A stretch of 64,000 bases of DNA from Stachybotrys elegans (taxonomy: Eukaryota > Ascomycota > Sordariomycetes > Hypocreales > Stachybotryaceae): contig JAGPNK010000025.1 of assembly GCA_020746835.1 (NCBI GenBank), positions 236,184-300,183 on the forward strand. Direction: 5' to 3'. Position numbers and translations under genes: made by a program. Of the stretch, positions 1-12,455 are shown one piece after another. Numbering within the stretch: position 1 is the stretch's first letter; every line of letters begins with the position of its first letter. The notes under the pieces were generated by a model, which worked only from the letters and a program-made list of their open reading frames with translations, was not told the DNA's origin and did not search any database.

Positions 1-355
1 CTGCAAATCTTTCCTTTCCGCTTCGCCTTGTCCATCATACTGACTTTTATCCCAAGATCCGGCTCCATACCTCAACATGCTTGGCGTTGCTGAAGGCTGC
101 ATCCTAATTATTTGTGCATCGCTTCCAACTCTGGGTCCTCTGAGGAACGCAATCAAGGGCAAAATCAGTTCTACCCTTGCGAGCCGAAGTCAATCTACAT
201 CTGTCGGAGTCAGTCAGGGAAAAGATAACTGGTCCAACCTAAAAGGTCACAAATTCGGCAATATCGACGATGAGAACGTGTCAGGAATGCATTCGCGTGT
301 TGATGAAATACCCTTGGTGCCTACACCAGTTCATGGAAAGGGCGGTCATAAATAG
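1..355 (+). CDS. C-terminal fragment of a rhodopsin-like (Pth11-type) membrane protein, cut by the window edge
   Basis: The frame ending at the TAG at 353-355 carries a hydrophobic stretch (LGVAEGCILIICASLPTLGP) followed by a polar tail of about 70 residues. Fungal rhodopsin-domain (Pth11-like) proteins end their last transmembrane helix with just this kind of segment, 'E..L.IICASLPTL.PL', before a cytoplasmic tail. The frame continues upstream of the ATG at 77 (codons for D-P-A-P-Y-L-N), so that ATG is internal. An exon border probably lies near 50-56, and the remaining exons lie outside the window. Function is unknown; relatives are 7-TM proteins thought to act in surface sensing. It resembles the complete protein at 11.2-12.5 kb in type. 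Confidence is moderate because only one helix is visible. Confidence 0.6.
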
Positions 356-1291
356 GAGAACGGAGAACAGGCATAAAAGAGACAATGGAGATGTCAAGCG
401 ATGTACGAATACTATGGGAGAAGCATCTAGGATCGGAGTAAAGGGGGTTGCGGTTTACACATTTTATGTGAGGTACCCAATGAATAATTCTATTGGTCAA
501 ATCTATAGGTTTGACATGATACTACCAACCGACGTGACCAGCACTGCATGCAATGCAACTGGGCGTGGTTAACGCGTTAATGAATCCCCGAAACCCGATG
601 GAGCCGATGTTAGAGTATGAAGACAATCTCTCTGGATAAAAGAACACCCTGTTGGGTCGATATTGTTCGTGCGGTGTTGCTCGTGGCTTTATTTGTCGAT
701 ATATCTAGCCGGGGAAAGGCATCAGTTTCAATCAAAACTATGATCAAATATAGGGAGGCAGTTATATGTTTCATTGATGGCTCTTGGGACTACCTAGCCT
801 CAATAATCCCCCCCGCAGTGTCTGATGCAGGGTTCAACGCGACCTGCAAACTTTCTGCACCCTCTCGGGGGCTACAAACACACATACACACTAAGAAGCG
901 TAAGGAAATCTGTGTGGCGCAGGGTGGAAAAGGGGGAATACTCAAGAGTCGTCTGTCATGGTGTAGTTCATCCACACAGACTCGGGGTCCTCCTTGATAT
1001 AAATGGGACCCTGTGCCAGCTTCTTCTCAATCATCGTTTGCATGATGAGTTGTTGCCGGGGTTAGAGTGTGAATGTGTGCGGGATTGCCCGTGCGTCTGC
1101 CCCAATGGGATATAGACCAGCGACTTCGAGAAGGCTCCCTTTGACAATAAAGACAGTATCAAGTCAATAGATAACACTTGGTAAGAAAATTCGATTTAGC
1201 AAAGCTTGACAGTTAGAGTGTGAATAGCAACCTGTATACTCCTTTATTCATTTTATATTGGTTTGTTCTAACCATAATATAGCCATAAATA
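356..1291. other. intergenic region between the left-edge gene and the HR-PKS 3' end
   Basis: I see no convincing gene here. Open frames are short and lack family features. The region contains copy A of the short interspersed repeat (1061-1225) and serves as the 3' flank of the HR-PKS. Confidence 0.6.
1061..1225 (+). repeat. short interspersed repeat, copy A, with flanking direct repeats
   Basis: The core CTGCCCCAATGGGA lies near 1095. From about 1075 to 1160 the sequence aligns at roughly 75% by eye with copy B near 63.7 kb, including the shared ATAAAGAC. The unit is bracketed by a perfect 14-bp direct repeat, GTTAGAGTGTGAAT, at 1061-1074 and 1212-1225. This looks like a target-site duplication around an insertion of about 135 bp. 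No coding capacity is visible. Confidence 0.6.
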
Positions 1292-4200
1292 TCAACACTG
1301 TAATGCCTTACTAACAATACCCTCGGCCAATCCCCTGATACTTGTCTCAGCATCAAGTAAGTCCAGCATTCTGAGGTCAGTGGCCAGCGCCTGCAAGAAC
1401 CAATGCCGTAGCTCGGCCGCAATCAAACTGTCCACGCCATGGGCTGCCACGCTCTTAGCTGGATTGACCTTCTGCACGTCCACGAACAACATCTCAGCGA
1501 CTGTCTTGACAATGACCGCCGTCACAAACTCGACTGTGCTGCCCCTACTTTCTTCCCCAGCCTTGATGGCTTCGTCAAAGGCCTGTCGCACCCGGGTGGC
1601 GGAAAAGGCCTTGGGTTTGCCGTCATCATCGCTTGCCTCCTTGCTTTTGGCAATCTGCCTCTGCGCATCCTGCATTGCACGCATGATGAGTGATGCGCGG
1701 CTGTCACTGAACCAGCGGGGTGTGACGGTAGCTGCCGACATTGTCGCAAGCGCTGCTGGGTCCAGGCAAGTAAAGATAGAGTTTGTAGATAGCGGATCAA
1801 AGTTCTGGCCGAACCAGGAGGACGAAGATGAATCCTGAAGGAAGGCGGGATCAAGTGAAGCAAGAACCTGCCATTCGGTTGTGCTTTGTGCCATCATGCG
1901 CATCATCATGTCTTCCGTTCCCACAGCGCCGCTCTTGAAGTCTGACTTCACATCTTTCACGAGACCGTACGCTACCGTAGAGGCGGGCAAACCGAGACGG
2001 CGTCGGTAACGCGCAAAGTACTCCTGGAAATTGCTAGCGGCAACGTATGCTGCCTGGGTAGCAGGTGTCCAAACTGTTTCGGTGGTTGTTGTCATGACGA
2101 AGAAGTCGAGCGGTAAGCCTGCTGCGGTTGCGGCCTCGTGAAGATTGATGGTGCCAAGCGTCTTGGCCGCAATACCGCTCTGCCACTGTTCGATGGATGT
2201 GCTTTCAAAGTAGACGTCAGTTAATGACAAAGCCGCGTGGACAATGCCTTTTACGAGGCGACCGGTCGATTTGACTTTCTCGACAGCAGCAATAACGTCC
2301 GTTCTGTTGCTGACGTCGCAAATTATGCTTTCGAAACGTAGGTTGCGGGAGCGTAGATCATCCACCAGGAGCTGGGCCTCTGTTGAGCCAATTCCACGGC
2401 GGGAGAGGACAACGAAGTCACATGCTCCTCTGTCAGCCATCCAGCAGATGATGGAACGGCCGAGCCCTCCCAAGCCTCCAGTCAGGATGTAGCGTGCTTC
2501 AGGATCAAAACTCGCCTGTGGTGGTTGTGAAGAAATCCTGATGAGCGAGTCTGGGTCCTGGAAAGACACAACAAACTTCCCAACATGTGCGCCCTTGGAA
2601 AATGTCTGCAGGGTCTGGTCCAGTGCGGATATGTCAGTCACTGAGCACGGGATTGGCGTGATATGTCCACCACGGTATAGTCTGTCCACGGTCTCTATTA
2701 GCTCGGTACCGAGCTCAGGGTCATTATGGACCACCATGTTCAGATCAAATGAGTGAAAGCTGGCGTTCTTCTGGAAGAGCTCAAGACCAAGAACTTTGGC
2801 GTCCAACACATGCATTCGGCTCATGTCCACGAGTTGACCGCCAGGGGCAAGGGCCTTGAGGTTATCGGCCAAATCGTCACCCCGTTGTGCTGTGCTGAGA
2901 ATGACATTGAATCCACCCTTTCCTGCAAGCTCTGCGGCTCGAGAAAGCGCTGTCGGGTCTCGGGAGGCGAAGATGCGCTGGGGAGGGATGCCCACTGTAT
3001 CGGCCAAGAAGGCGATCTTATTAGAGCCACTGGCCGTGACGAAAATCTCCGCTCCCTTGTACCGGGCAATTTGGATGGCCGCGAGACCAAGGCCACCAGA
3101 GGCAGACTGGATCAGCACACTTTGGCCACGTCTGAGGTGAGCGAGATACTCAAGAGCATACACGGCCGTCATGTAAACAAGCGGCATGGTAGCGACTTGC
3201 TCAAACGTATCCGAGGACTGTAGCCTATGAGCAAACGCAGCTGGAACTCTCGTGTAGTTACCAAACTGCCCAACGCCCATGCCGTAAACGCGATCACCCA
3301 CGGCCAGACCGGAGACGTTTGTGCCTATTCTCGTCACAGTGCCAGCGTATTCAGACGAAAGATGCCTGGTTTCAGCCCCGAAACGACCTGACGTGAGACT
3401 GAGGTCCTTCCAATTCAATCCTACAGCCGCGACATTGACAGCAATATAATCAGCCGGCAGAGGCCCCGAAAGCTCTGTGTAAGGGCGGAAGTAGATAGAT
3501 GCCAACAGGCCTGGAGTCTCGAACGCTGCCCGCACAGGACCTTGGTTGCCTAAACGCAACAGCCGAGAGCCAACGAGCTGCGGTGTCTTGTCGGCCTCCA
3601 TGTAAGTGGCAAGGCCTGCGTCTGGAACTAGGCGGCTCACCCACATGGAGCCGTCCTGCCAGGTGAATTCAGTATCTTGGGAGGTCAAAGAGGACCAGTC
3701 GCTGCTCTGAAGGGGAATTGCACACTCAGTAATGTTGCGCACCAGCTCCCTAAGCTGACCAGGCTCAAGCCTAAAGTCGTCGGCCTCGACGTCGATGGAA
3801 ACGAAGCGCCCTGCTGGGTTCTCGCCTGCAACAGCCCGGAGAAGACCAGCCATGAAAGCGCCGCGAGGATCATGGCCCTTCACGGCGCCGCTGCTCGTCA
3901 ACCAGATCATGCTGCTTGTGTTCTTGGCGAGATGCTGCAAAGTCTTGAGTCGGTGCTCGTCCGTGCAAAATTCCTCTTGGATACTTAGAAAGGCCAAAAC
4001 ATGCGCATTGGCTGACACCAATTCCAAAGCTTTGTTGAGACAGGCAACTACAGGCTTGGCTCCTCGTTGCATCTCCTTGGCAACTTCTGTCAGCAGTTCA
4101 GGGGGGTTGATTCCATCATGAAGAAGATAGACTTCTGCCTCAGATGCAGGGTTATGCTCTTCCTCCTTCTCGATGCGAGTAGACATAATGACAGACGTAA

Positions 4201-7200
4201 CGTTGTCTGGGTGAGGATAGTCGTAAAGTACGAGGTCGGTGCCAGAAAATCCGCTGTTGCGCAGACGAGAATCCCACTTTGCTTCATCCATGAAGGGGCC
4301 TTCACTGCGGTTATCATTAACACCAGCCCAGAAGCCAGTAAAGGTACCAAAGAGGAGACATGAAAGGACTTTCATCTCTGTCGTTTCAACCAAAACTAGT
4401 TTACCGCCTGGCTTAAGAAGACTTCGGCAGTAGCTGAGCGTTGCATCCATGTTGGTAGTCGCGTGGATAGATTCGACAGCCAGCACCACGTCGTAGCTTT
4501 CAGGCTCATATCCCTTCTCTATCGGATCCTCCTCAATGTTGAGCACGGAGAAGTGGAAGTCAGGGTACTCGGCCATGGTCTCCTGCGCCGAAGCGAGAAA
4601 CCCAGCAGAGATATCGGTAAAGGTGTAGTCGGCGTAGCGCTTAATGCCATTGGCACCAGCGAGAGCCTTCATGGCTATTCGCGTCCCTGAACCTGTGCCG
4701 GCGCCAATCTCGATAATGCGCTGGTTTGGATTCACGTGGCCGAGACAGTCGAGAACCTTTTGAAGCTGTGGCCAGGCACCACACAGGCTCGTGGCGGACA
4801 GGTAGAGCTCGGCAAGGAGACCCTCCTCGGCAACAATGGTATCGATTCCTGACCTCCGTCCGTGAATGATGTCTCCAATGTTGGCGTGTATGAGCTGAGC
4901 AGCCCTGGCGCTACACGTGTGGCCAGTCGTTGCCAACAGGGCCTGGAGCTGTTGCTGACGCTGGTCGGGTGAAAGCTCCCTGGCCTTCCTCATGGCCCCT
5001 CTAAGGTCATGTTCATAACATCTTCGGGCCCAGGAAATCCAATGACGAAGCTCCCCCTCACTTTCGGGGTCTGCTCTGCCACGCAGATAGTTGTCGTAGA
5101 TGTCTGCCACAACCAGACAGCCGATGTACTCCTCATTCTGTAGCTGTGATATTACACCTGCATCATAAGCTGGAGGGAACAGCGCATGACCCTGGCTGTT
5201 GCTGAGCGTGCGGATGTCGGGTTGCCACACTAGTCTAGTAAAGGGGCTGCTGAACGGCCTTTCGCTGACCGGTCCTTGTGCGACTAAGGCGGACTTCGTG
5301 AACTGGGTAAGGCGCAGGGATCCGATCTCTAACATGACATTGCCCGAATGGTCAGCCATTTGAATGTCAACCATGGCGTCTCGCAGGCCTTGCATCTTTC
5401 CACGGGCGGCGGCAAGTCCACTGCCCTCGATAAGCTCAGGCGGAGCCCGTGATCTGAGGTAGATTTCGTTAAAGTATACAGGCACATACGAAGCAGTAGC
5501 TTTATCAACCTGGCCCCCATAGCAGGCTATGATGCCGAGCTGGAACGTGGCATCCAAGGCAGCTGGGTGCAGGGTATCGTACGGCGATTCACCCCCTTTA
5601 ACAGTACCACGAGTTGAACCCAGGTCCACGTATGCCCTCGCACACTGTCGGCGGGGGTCGCTTTCCAGCTTGGACAGCGGTTGGAACGTTGGACCGTAGC
5701 CCAGGCCAATGTCGGTGAACTTGTCATACCACGAGGCCAAGTTGGGGGTTCGGGCGTCCATCTGAACGTCCAATACCTTGTTGATCTCTCTTGGCTGGCG
5801 CTGCTGTGTCTCAATCTTGATTTGGCCCGTGCAATGCTCGGTCCATTTGGCCAAATCTCGGCTGACGGAGCTGATTGTGAATTTGGCCCATGAAGACGGC
5901 TGGATAGTCGAGTCAACAGGTTCCATGCTCAAGACCACCTCGATGCCCTCATCATCTTCGGGAATCCTCAGTGCTGTCTTGATGTCGACGTTGCGTAATG
6001 AATAACCTGTGATGGATGTCGTAGATCCAGCTGCCTCCAGGCTCACACGGTGTCCTTGAGAAGCAGCTTCTATTGCCATGGCAATGAAACCTGCTCCTGG
6101 GAAAACCACGTCAGGAATCAGACGATGATCGGCAAGCCAGGGCAGATCCTTCACACGAAGGATATTGCGCCACTGCGGTTGTAGCTTGCTGGCACCTGGT
6201 ATCCTGGAGCCAAGGAGGTCATGTCGAGGGAAGTCGCGAAGTCGAAGCTCCTTGCTCGGGCGACTCTCGTAATAAATGACTGGCCCGTAGGTATACTGGT
6301 ATATTGGGAGATCGAATGCGGTACAACCATGAGCAAAGCCCCGGGACTGGCTCTCTCCCTTGGTTATGGCCATGTCAACTGAATTCACAGCGGCCATATC
6401 GATACCAGCATTCAACCCAAACAAGGCACCAGCAAGTTGCAGAACGGAAACCTGACAGTCCTCGTTTCGCTTCAAAGCTGATAAGTATTGTGCTGGTTTC
6501 TTGATGCCCTTGGTGATCTCATCGAGGGGACTCTTGAGAGCAGCGTGGGGACCAATCTCCAATAGAATGTCGATCGCGGGCTGATCCTGTAGGTTCATTA
6601 CCGCTGTCACCGCCTGTGAGAAACGAACGGGAGACTCGAGGTTGGCTCTCCAATATGAAACTGGTATTTCCCTGCTTGTAGCAGATTTCCCTGGAGTTAC
6701 CGACGAAATCCATGGGACAGAGGGGTAGCGGTGAGTTGGATTGACGAAGCCCAGTTTGTTGATATGCTCGATACCAGCAGACAACATATCACTAAAGCTG
6801 CTGCCCAAGGCTGCCATGTGGTGTGAATGGTAGGCATTACCGCCAGTACGCAGTACTCGGTTGAAAATACCAGCCTTAGTCAACTCGCCGGCGAGTGCCT
6901 GGATGTCATCAGCATCACCAGACAAAGTGAGGCTCTTGGGCGAATTGATGGCGCCAATCTTGATGTGCTCCTCCCTTCCTACGAGGTAGGCAAGCGCTTC
7001 CTCAGTTGTAAGTGCCACAGCCAGCATGGCTCCCTCCTTCGTATTTTTTGCTACAGCCTGGCCGCGGAAGTAGGCGGCTGTGATAGCCTCGGCAGCCGTG
7101 ATGCAACCGGATGCATATGCTGCAGCCATCTCGCCTGATGAATGGCCTACAACGGCGGCAGGACGTACAGACCAAGACGCCAGGAGATCGACGATTCCAA

Positions 7201-9612
7201 TCTGCACGGCAGTACAGGCAGCCTGAGACACCTCAGGTGTTTGGATGAGGCTAGGTTCGCAGGCTCCAGACAAGACGTCCGAAAGAGTCCACGAGGGACG
7301 TGGACCGGGCAAAGATGCCAGCACGGCATCCAGGTAGGAGATGGCATCTTTAAATACGCTGTAGCTGAATAACTGAGCACCCATGCCATGCCATTGGGCG
7401 CCTTGACCGGTGAAGACGAAACCGATGTTGGCGGTCTGAAGCTGGCTTGTGAAGATGCGCTGCTCCGTCTCAAGGCCAAGACGAGGGGCGTCCTTGTTGA
7501 CGATGCGGAATGATCGCTGGCTGAGGCGTGAACGCTTGCAGCCTAGTGTGTAAGCAAGGTCTGCGAGTGGCCATTGTGAAGCAACCTCCGAGATGGCATG
7601 AATATTGGACTTGAGAGATGATTCGGTGTGTGCGGAGAAGGCGAGCAAGACATGTTGGCGAGTGGACGCATTGGCTGAGGCTGATTTAGTCAGAGCCTTG
7701 ATGATGGGAGAGTGTTGGTGCTGTGGGTGTAGACCAATGCTATTGCCATTCATAATGCTGGCGGGAATCACACTTTGGCCATTGGCGTGACCGTTGGCGT
7801 GACCGTTGGAGTGACCGTTGGAGTGACCGTTGGAGTGGCCATTGGCGTGGCCATTGGCGTGACCGTTGGTGTGGCCGTTGGTGTGGCCGTTGGAGTGGCC
7901 ATTGGCGTGGCCATTGGCGTGACCGTTGGTGTGACCGTTGGTGTGACCGTTGGTGTGACCGTTGGTGTGACCGTTGGTGTGACCGTTGATGTGACCGTTG
8001 ATGTGGCCGTTGGTGTGACCATTTGTCCCTGGGTGTTGGCTGCTCCGAGTAATGACCCCAGGCTTCACGTAGCCGGGCAGAACGTTGTGAACATGGTCAA
8101 TAATGGCGTGGCCGTTGGCACCACCAAATCCAAAGGAGTTCACACTGATGCGGCGAAGCTTGCCTTCGGGCCACGGCCTTGGTGTGTCGGTGACAACCTC
8201 AACCCTTGCGCCGTCAAAGTCGATGTTTGGGTTAAGATTCTCAACCCCGTATGTCGGCGCAATGACTCCCGACTCGAGAGACATGACTACCTTCATAATG
8301 GAAGCAATGGCGCTCGCTCCCTCCGTGTGGCCTAGATTTGGCTTGATAGAGCCAACCAGCATGCGATCCTGAGGAGAAGCAGACTTCCTGGAAGAAGCAA
8401 AGACATTGCCCACCGCGGCAACCTCGAGAGGATCTCCTACCGGTGTTCCCGTGCCATGGCACTCAAACACGTGCGTATCTGCCAAGGGGAGATTGCCGGC
8501 ATTCTCGTATGCCTTGTGTATGACATCGACTTGGCCAGAGGCGCTGGGGCGAGTGATACCCCCTGTACGTCCATTTGCATTAACAGCTGTCCCGCGGATC
8601 ATGGCGCGGATAGGTAGTCCCTCTAGCACTGCCAGATCTGTCTTTTTCAGGTACAGCGCGGCGAAGCCTTCGCCTCTGGCATAGCCATCAGCAGCAGCAT
8701 CAAAGGTATGACAGCGGGACGTAGGAGAAAGCGCCCCTAGTTTGTCTAGTAGAAACTGCATAGCAGGGTCTGAGATCCAGTTGCCTGCAGCCACAATAGC
8801 GCCGTCACAGTCGCCACTTCTGATTGCACTCACAGCCATGTGTAAGGCATACATGGACGAAGAACATGCTGTATTCATGGTGAGACTGGTCGGAGATCGC
8901 CTTTTTAGCATGCCATCGCTGCAGCAAGAGGTACCAAAGCTCACCTAGGACCATTCAGGTTAAATATGTAGCTTACACGGTTGGCAAGAATGGAGGTGTC
9001 TACTCCGGTGGCGGCATAAGGTCTTGGGGATTCCCAATCACGGGATTGAGTCAGTAGATGGTCGAGCGAAAAGTTTCCGATGTAGACACCAGTACGCGAA
9101 CCGGCAATGCTCTCAAGCGTTTCTCCTGCGTTCTCAAAGGCTTCATACACTAGAACCACCCGTTATCAGAAAATGCACGTCACCGAATTGAGAGGATGAA
9201 GGGGATCCGATATAAATCTGCACCTACCGACTTCGAGAATTTTTCTTTGTGATGGATCCATCGTTTCTACTTCCCTCCCTGTGATGCCGAAGAAGCTGTG
9301 GTCAAAAAGCCTCGCATCTTCCTCCAATAGATAGGCACCCTCTGTTGTTAGTGAACCTGGCCGATCCGGGTTGTCGTGAAGAAGGGCGTTGACGGAGAAA
9401 TGAGGGTTGTCGAACTTTTTCCAGCCTTCACGGTTGTTTTTGAGGAGCTCCCATAGTCCAGTGGCATCTCGGATTCCACCTGCCCATCGGCAGCCTGAGA
9501 GAAGATGTCAGACCATTTAATTCTTCTTGGGTGCTCAAGCCAGGAGTAGATACTTACCCATACCGACAATGGCGACCGGCTCAGCCTGCCTATGGATTGC
9601 TGTGGAAGACAT
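1292..9612 (-). CDS. highly reducing polyketide synthase, KS-AT-DH-cMT-ER-KR-ACP
   Basis: This iterative type I PKS has four exons (9612-9558, 9494-9228, 9149-8945, 8885-1292), giving about 2706 aa. The start ATG at 9612 leads directly into the KS motif VAIVGMGCRWAGG. KS: active Cys183 in TACSSS, plus ECHGTGT and NLGHTEG histidines. AT: GHSSGE near 755. DH: His in WLADH near 1093 and Asp in LDATF. C-methyltransferase: SAM motif [11 protein letters not shown] near 1568. ER: about 2000-2290, nucleotide motif [20 protein letters not shown] near 2311. ACP: GVDSL near 2661, close to the C-terminus, with no TE or reductase. The full reducing set predicts a reduced, optionally alpha-methylated chain. 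With no release domain, the chain probably passes to the SAT domain of the NR-PKS at 27-34 kb. The KS-AT linker holds a 20-unit NGHx repeat. The ER nucleotide motif differs slightly from the common GGVGQA; whether ER is active cannot be judged here. Confidence 0.97.
7776..8022 (-). repeat. 12-bp coding minisatellite encoding Asn-Gly-His-X in the HR-PKS KS-AT linker
   Basis: About 20 tandem 12-bp units, read on the minus strand, encode N-G-H followed by T, I, A or S, with a final N-G-Q-S unit at the AT side. Units differ mainly in codon four, and the order of T, A and S units suggests block duplications such as A-A-S. The repeat occupies residues of about 461-545, in the flexible KS-AT linker where length change should be tolerated. 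A long plus-strand frame (Val-Gly-Val repeats) exists only as the shadow of this repeat. Confidence 0.95.
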
Positions 9613-11176
9613 TGCTGCCGAGTAGAGAATCTAAGGGTATGTGGAGTCAACAGAGCTATAGCAAGATCTGATATGATACCAAGACTCGTCGATCGTCAGT
9701 GGATTTTTGGAAGAGCTTGAAATAATATGAACGGGAGAGGAACTATGACCCAAGGGGTGGTTTTTATCAAGCATCGTGCTGCCCACATGTCGAAATACTG
9801 CTGGATTGAGATGAGACGGTCTTCCTATCTACTAAACGACTAAACGCAATCCCTGGTTTCAAGGACTGTACCTACCAGGCCTAGTACTAGACACCAGTGG
9901 TACTGCCCACCGCGAACGACGCTTGTGGATGTAGGTACAGGATGCAAGCTATTCACCGCGAGCCAGGGAGAGTTCGGGTAGTCCAGCAACGTCCCGACGG
10001 CTAAGAAGCGCAGGCGGTGGTTGTACTAATCCGAACATACAGCACCGAAATCAGGGGTCTGGGTACCTGCATTGTGGTTCAACATACCTCGGATAAGGCT
10101 GTGGGTCTATGGAACGAAGTTCGGGACCATTCTGGCCTGTGTGCCGAATCAGCCGGGATTATGGGCATCCGGAATGCATCGTCTAGGGACACATCCTTGC
10201 CGATGAGGTCCATGCCAAGGCGCGGTCGCACCGAGACCATGACACCGTCACCTGACAGACATGGGTTTGCGTAAGCGAAGTCCCAGGAGAACGGCCACTG
10301 GGAATCTCGCCCAGAATTAAATCCTCCTCGGCTGGATGGAGGAGTGACTGAAGTCCAGCTTTTTGTCGGTAGCTGGAATTACCAATGTTGACCATGACGA
10401 CTGCTCACTGCCCAATTTCTCCTCTGGTTCCCATATCGAGTCTTTCGACCCCTATTTCCTTCGTAGGTCTCAGCTCCTAAGAGTCTGCGTCATGGTAGGA
10501 ACACACAAGCTTTGGAAGGCCACCAGTTGAACGGGAATGGAGCCTAGCTCGTGGATAAGGTGGTCATTCTTTGCGAAGCTCCCGAGGCACAAGGAACTCG
10601 CCATTCCATTGGGAACCGGCTATTGCTCAAACAGGCAGGCTAAGTGGCGGTGAACGTGTCACATAAAGCACCCAAGGATGTAAATTTCCGCCCTGGAAAC
10701 TTATTGGATTCTCGATCGGGGTATGATCCACAGAGCCGGAGGGAGGCAAACTCGCCAAGAACACGATCAATACGATCCATGCAAATTGGGGGCTAGGCAG
10801 AGGTGGCTGATAACGTGGAAAACGTGGATTTTCATCTTGTGCGTGCTTTATCAGCACATGGTAAGGCTTTAGTTTCGGTCTTGGTGCTACCAGTGGGCCG
10901 AAATACGCCGAATATTCGGGTTCCATACTACCATTATGTAGTCTCTTATTGATGGGAGTTGCCGGAGCTGGCCACTCAAGTTCCATACTTCATCTTTCTG
11001 TTTGAACTAAGAACGCTTTTGGAAACCTTGTAATACCTATCTAATACAAACGTGATACAAACATGAATGGCTTGTAGTGCCAAAAAGACCGGCCTGCAGT
11101 GGACATCTGGGTTCCGGAATTGAACTGGCAATTAACCAGGACAATTCGAGAATAATATACCCGATGGGATTTCTGC
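9613..11176. other. intergenic: HR-PKS promoter side and 3' flank of the rhodopsin-like gene
   Basis: No gene is recognised. The HR-PKS promoter should lie just above 9612. The GGACCGGAGT motif found upstream of the right-hand cluster genes is absent here. A 119-codon minus-strand frame at 10627-10986 has no recognisable features and I do not call it. Confidence 0.6.
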
Positions 11177-12455
11177 TCACTCGCGGTTCACCGTCCACTC
11201 CGTCTTGACCACAATGTCTGTCTGATTTCCCTTGTTGTAAGGGTTCAGCTTTCTCTCCGAACCGCTGTCACCGTCCAGGTGGGTTTCCTCTACATATGTC
11301 GAGTGCTCGAAGCCACGGCTCTTGCTGTAGTTGTCCAATTCCATCTCGGCAGCTCGCGAAGGCCCGCCCGATTCGTCGCCGTTGGTGGCGTAGCGGTTTG
11401 ACAGCTCATCGATCTTCGACGACCACTGGCGGAGAATAAAGCGACGGTATAGGGGTCGTAGTAGCGGGATGTTGACGCAGAGAAGGGCAAGGACGGTTTC
11501 CAGTGTGCAGAGGAACACGGCGAGCTCGAGCGAACCGGTGATATTTTGGGCGAGATCGACTTGGAAGACGGTAACTAGACGCCACACCGCAATGGCGATG
11601 GACCTTGTAGGGTGTTAGCGCAAAAGGAAACATTTCCCCTCACAGGACTGGAGGAAGTACGCACGCAATACCAAGCGAAAACGCGGCAGTAAGGGCAAGC
11701 TTCTCCGTCGTCTTCATCTTCAGCTCCCAGATGGTAAGCATGGGAAGCAACATGATGACAATGTCAGTGAAGATGTTGGTGATGATGAGCGAAATGTAGA
11801 TGGGAATCTGGTTGAGGCAGTAGCCGCCAGGGATTGTTTGATCCCACCAGAAGGCTGTTGGGTGGCAGATAAACAGCATGGCGAGGCTGTGGCTAATGCA
11901 CCAAACAATGATCAGGCCAATGGTGGCATAAACGAGCTTCTTCATTCCAGGGCTCACGAAGATGCGCTGGTAAAAGACCAAAACACTCAGTTTGACAAAC
12001 GTCAAAGCCATCATGTATAACAGCTGGAAGCTGAGAATGACTTGCATGAAGACGGTCAAGTTGTTCAACACTGGGTAGAAGATTCCTTGATGAGCCATCT
12101 CGTTTCGCTGGGGGCGTCCATCGCTCTCAACTTACAGGTTGCGTAATGGGGGCTTGTCGGGAACAGATCATAGCCGCATCCTATCGTCCCGACTGTATTC
12201 CAGTTAGAAACAGTCTGATCCAATTCATGGTCCGGGGACGGGGTCGAACGCACGAAATCCTGCTTCGGCCACAAGAGACATAGAGAACATCCAAGCTATC
12301 ACGATCAAAAGATCGTCCCAGCCATATCCTATGGTGAAATGGCGACCATAGAGGCGCAATGCAATGCAGGTGGTACCCAATCCTGCTAGAACCGAAAGGC
12401 CGACGACATGCTGGCGAGCAACGGGTAGCATCGGGAGGTTGATAACTTCCGCCAT
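11177..12455 (-). CDS. rhodopsin-domain (Pth11-like) integral membrane protein
   Basis: The product is a multi-pass membrane protein of the fungal rhodopsin-domain family. From the ATG at 12455 (MAEVINLPML) the helices read in order: VVGLSVLAGLGTTCIALRLY, DDLLIVIAWMFSMSL, MALTFVKLSVLVFYQRIF, LVYATIGLIIVWCISH, the IPIYISLIITNIFTDIVIML region, and LELAVFLCTLETVLALLCVN. 'GWDD', 'KLSVLVFYQRIF' and 'TDIVIMLLPM' are signature stretches of the family. The charged C-terminal tail of about 90 residues ends at 11177. Introns near 12.24-12.19, 12.14-12.10 and 11.66-11.60 kb are inferred; the second junction is the least certain because no canonical pair gave a clean frame. Relatives are non-classical receptor candidates at the plasma membrane. 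Its link to the cluster is positional only. Confidence 0.85.

Noticed and set aside
7775..8335. Long plus-strand frame with Val-Gly-Val repeats
   Set aside because: It is the antisense reading of the NGHx minisatellite inside the HR-PKS and has no independent features.
10627..10986. 119-codon minus-strand frame between HR-PKS and the membrane protein gene
   Set aside because: Pro-rich composition with no domain features and no splice partner found.
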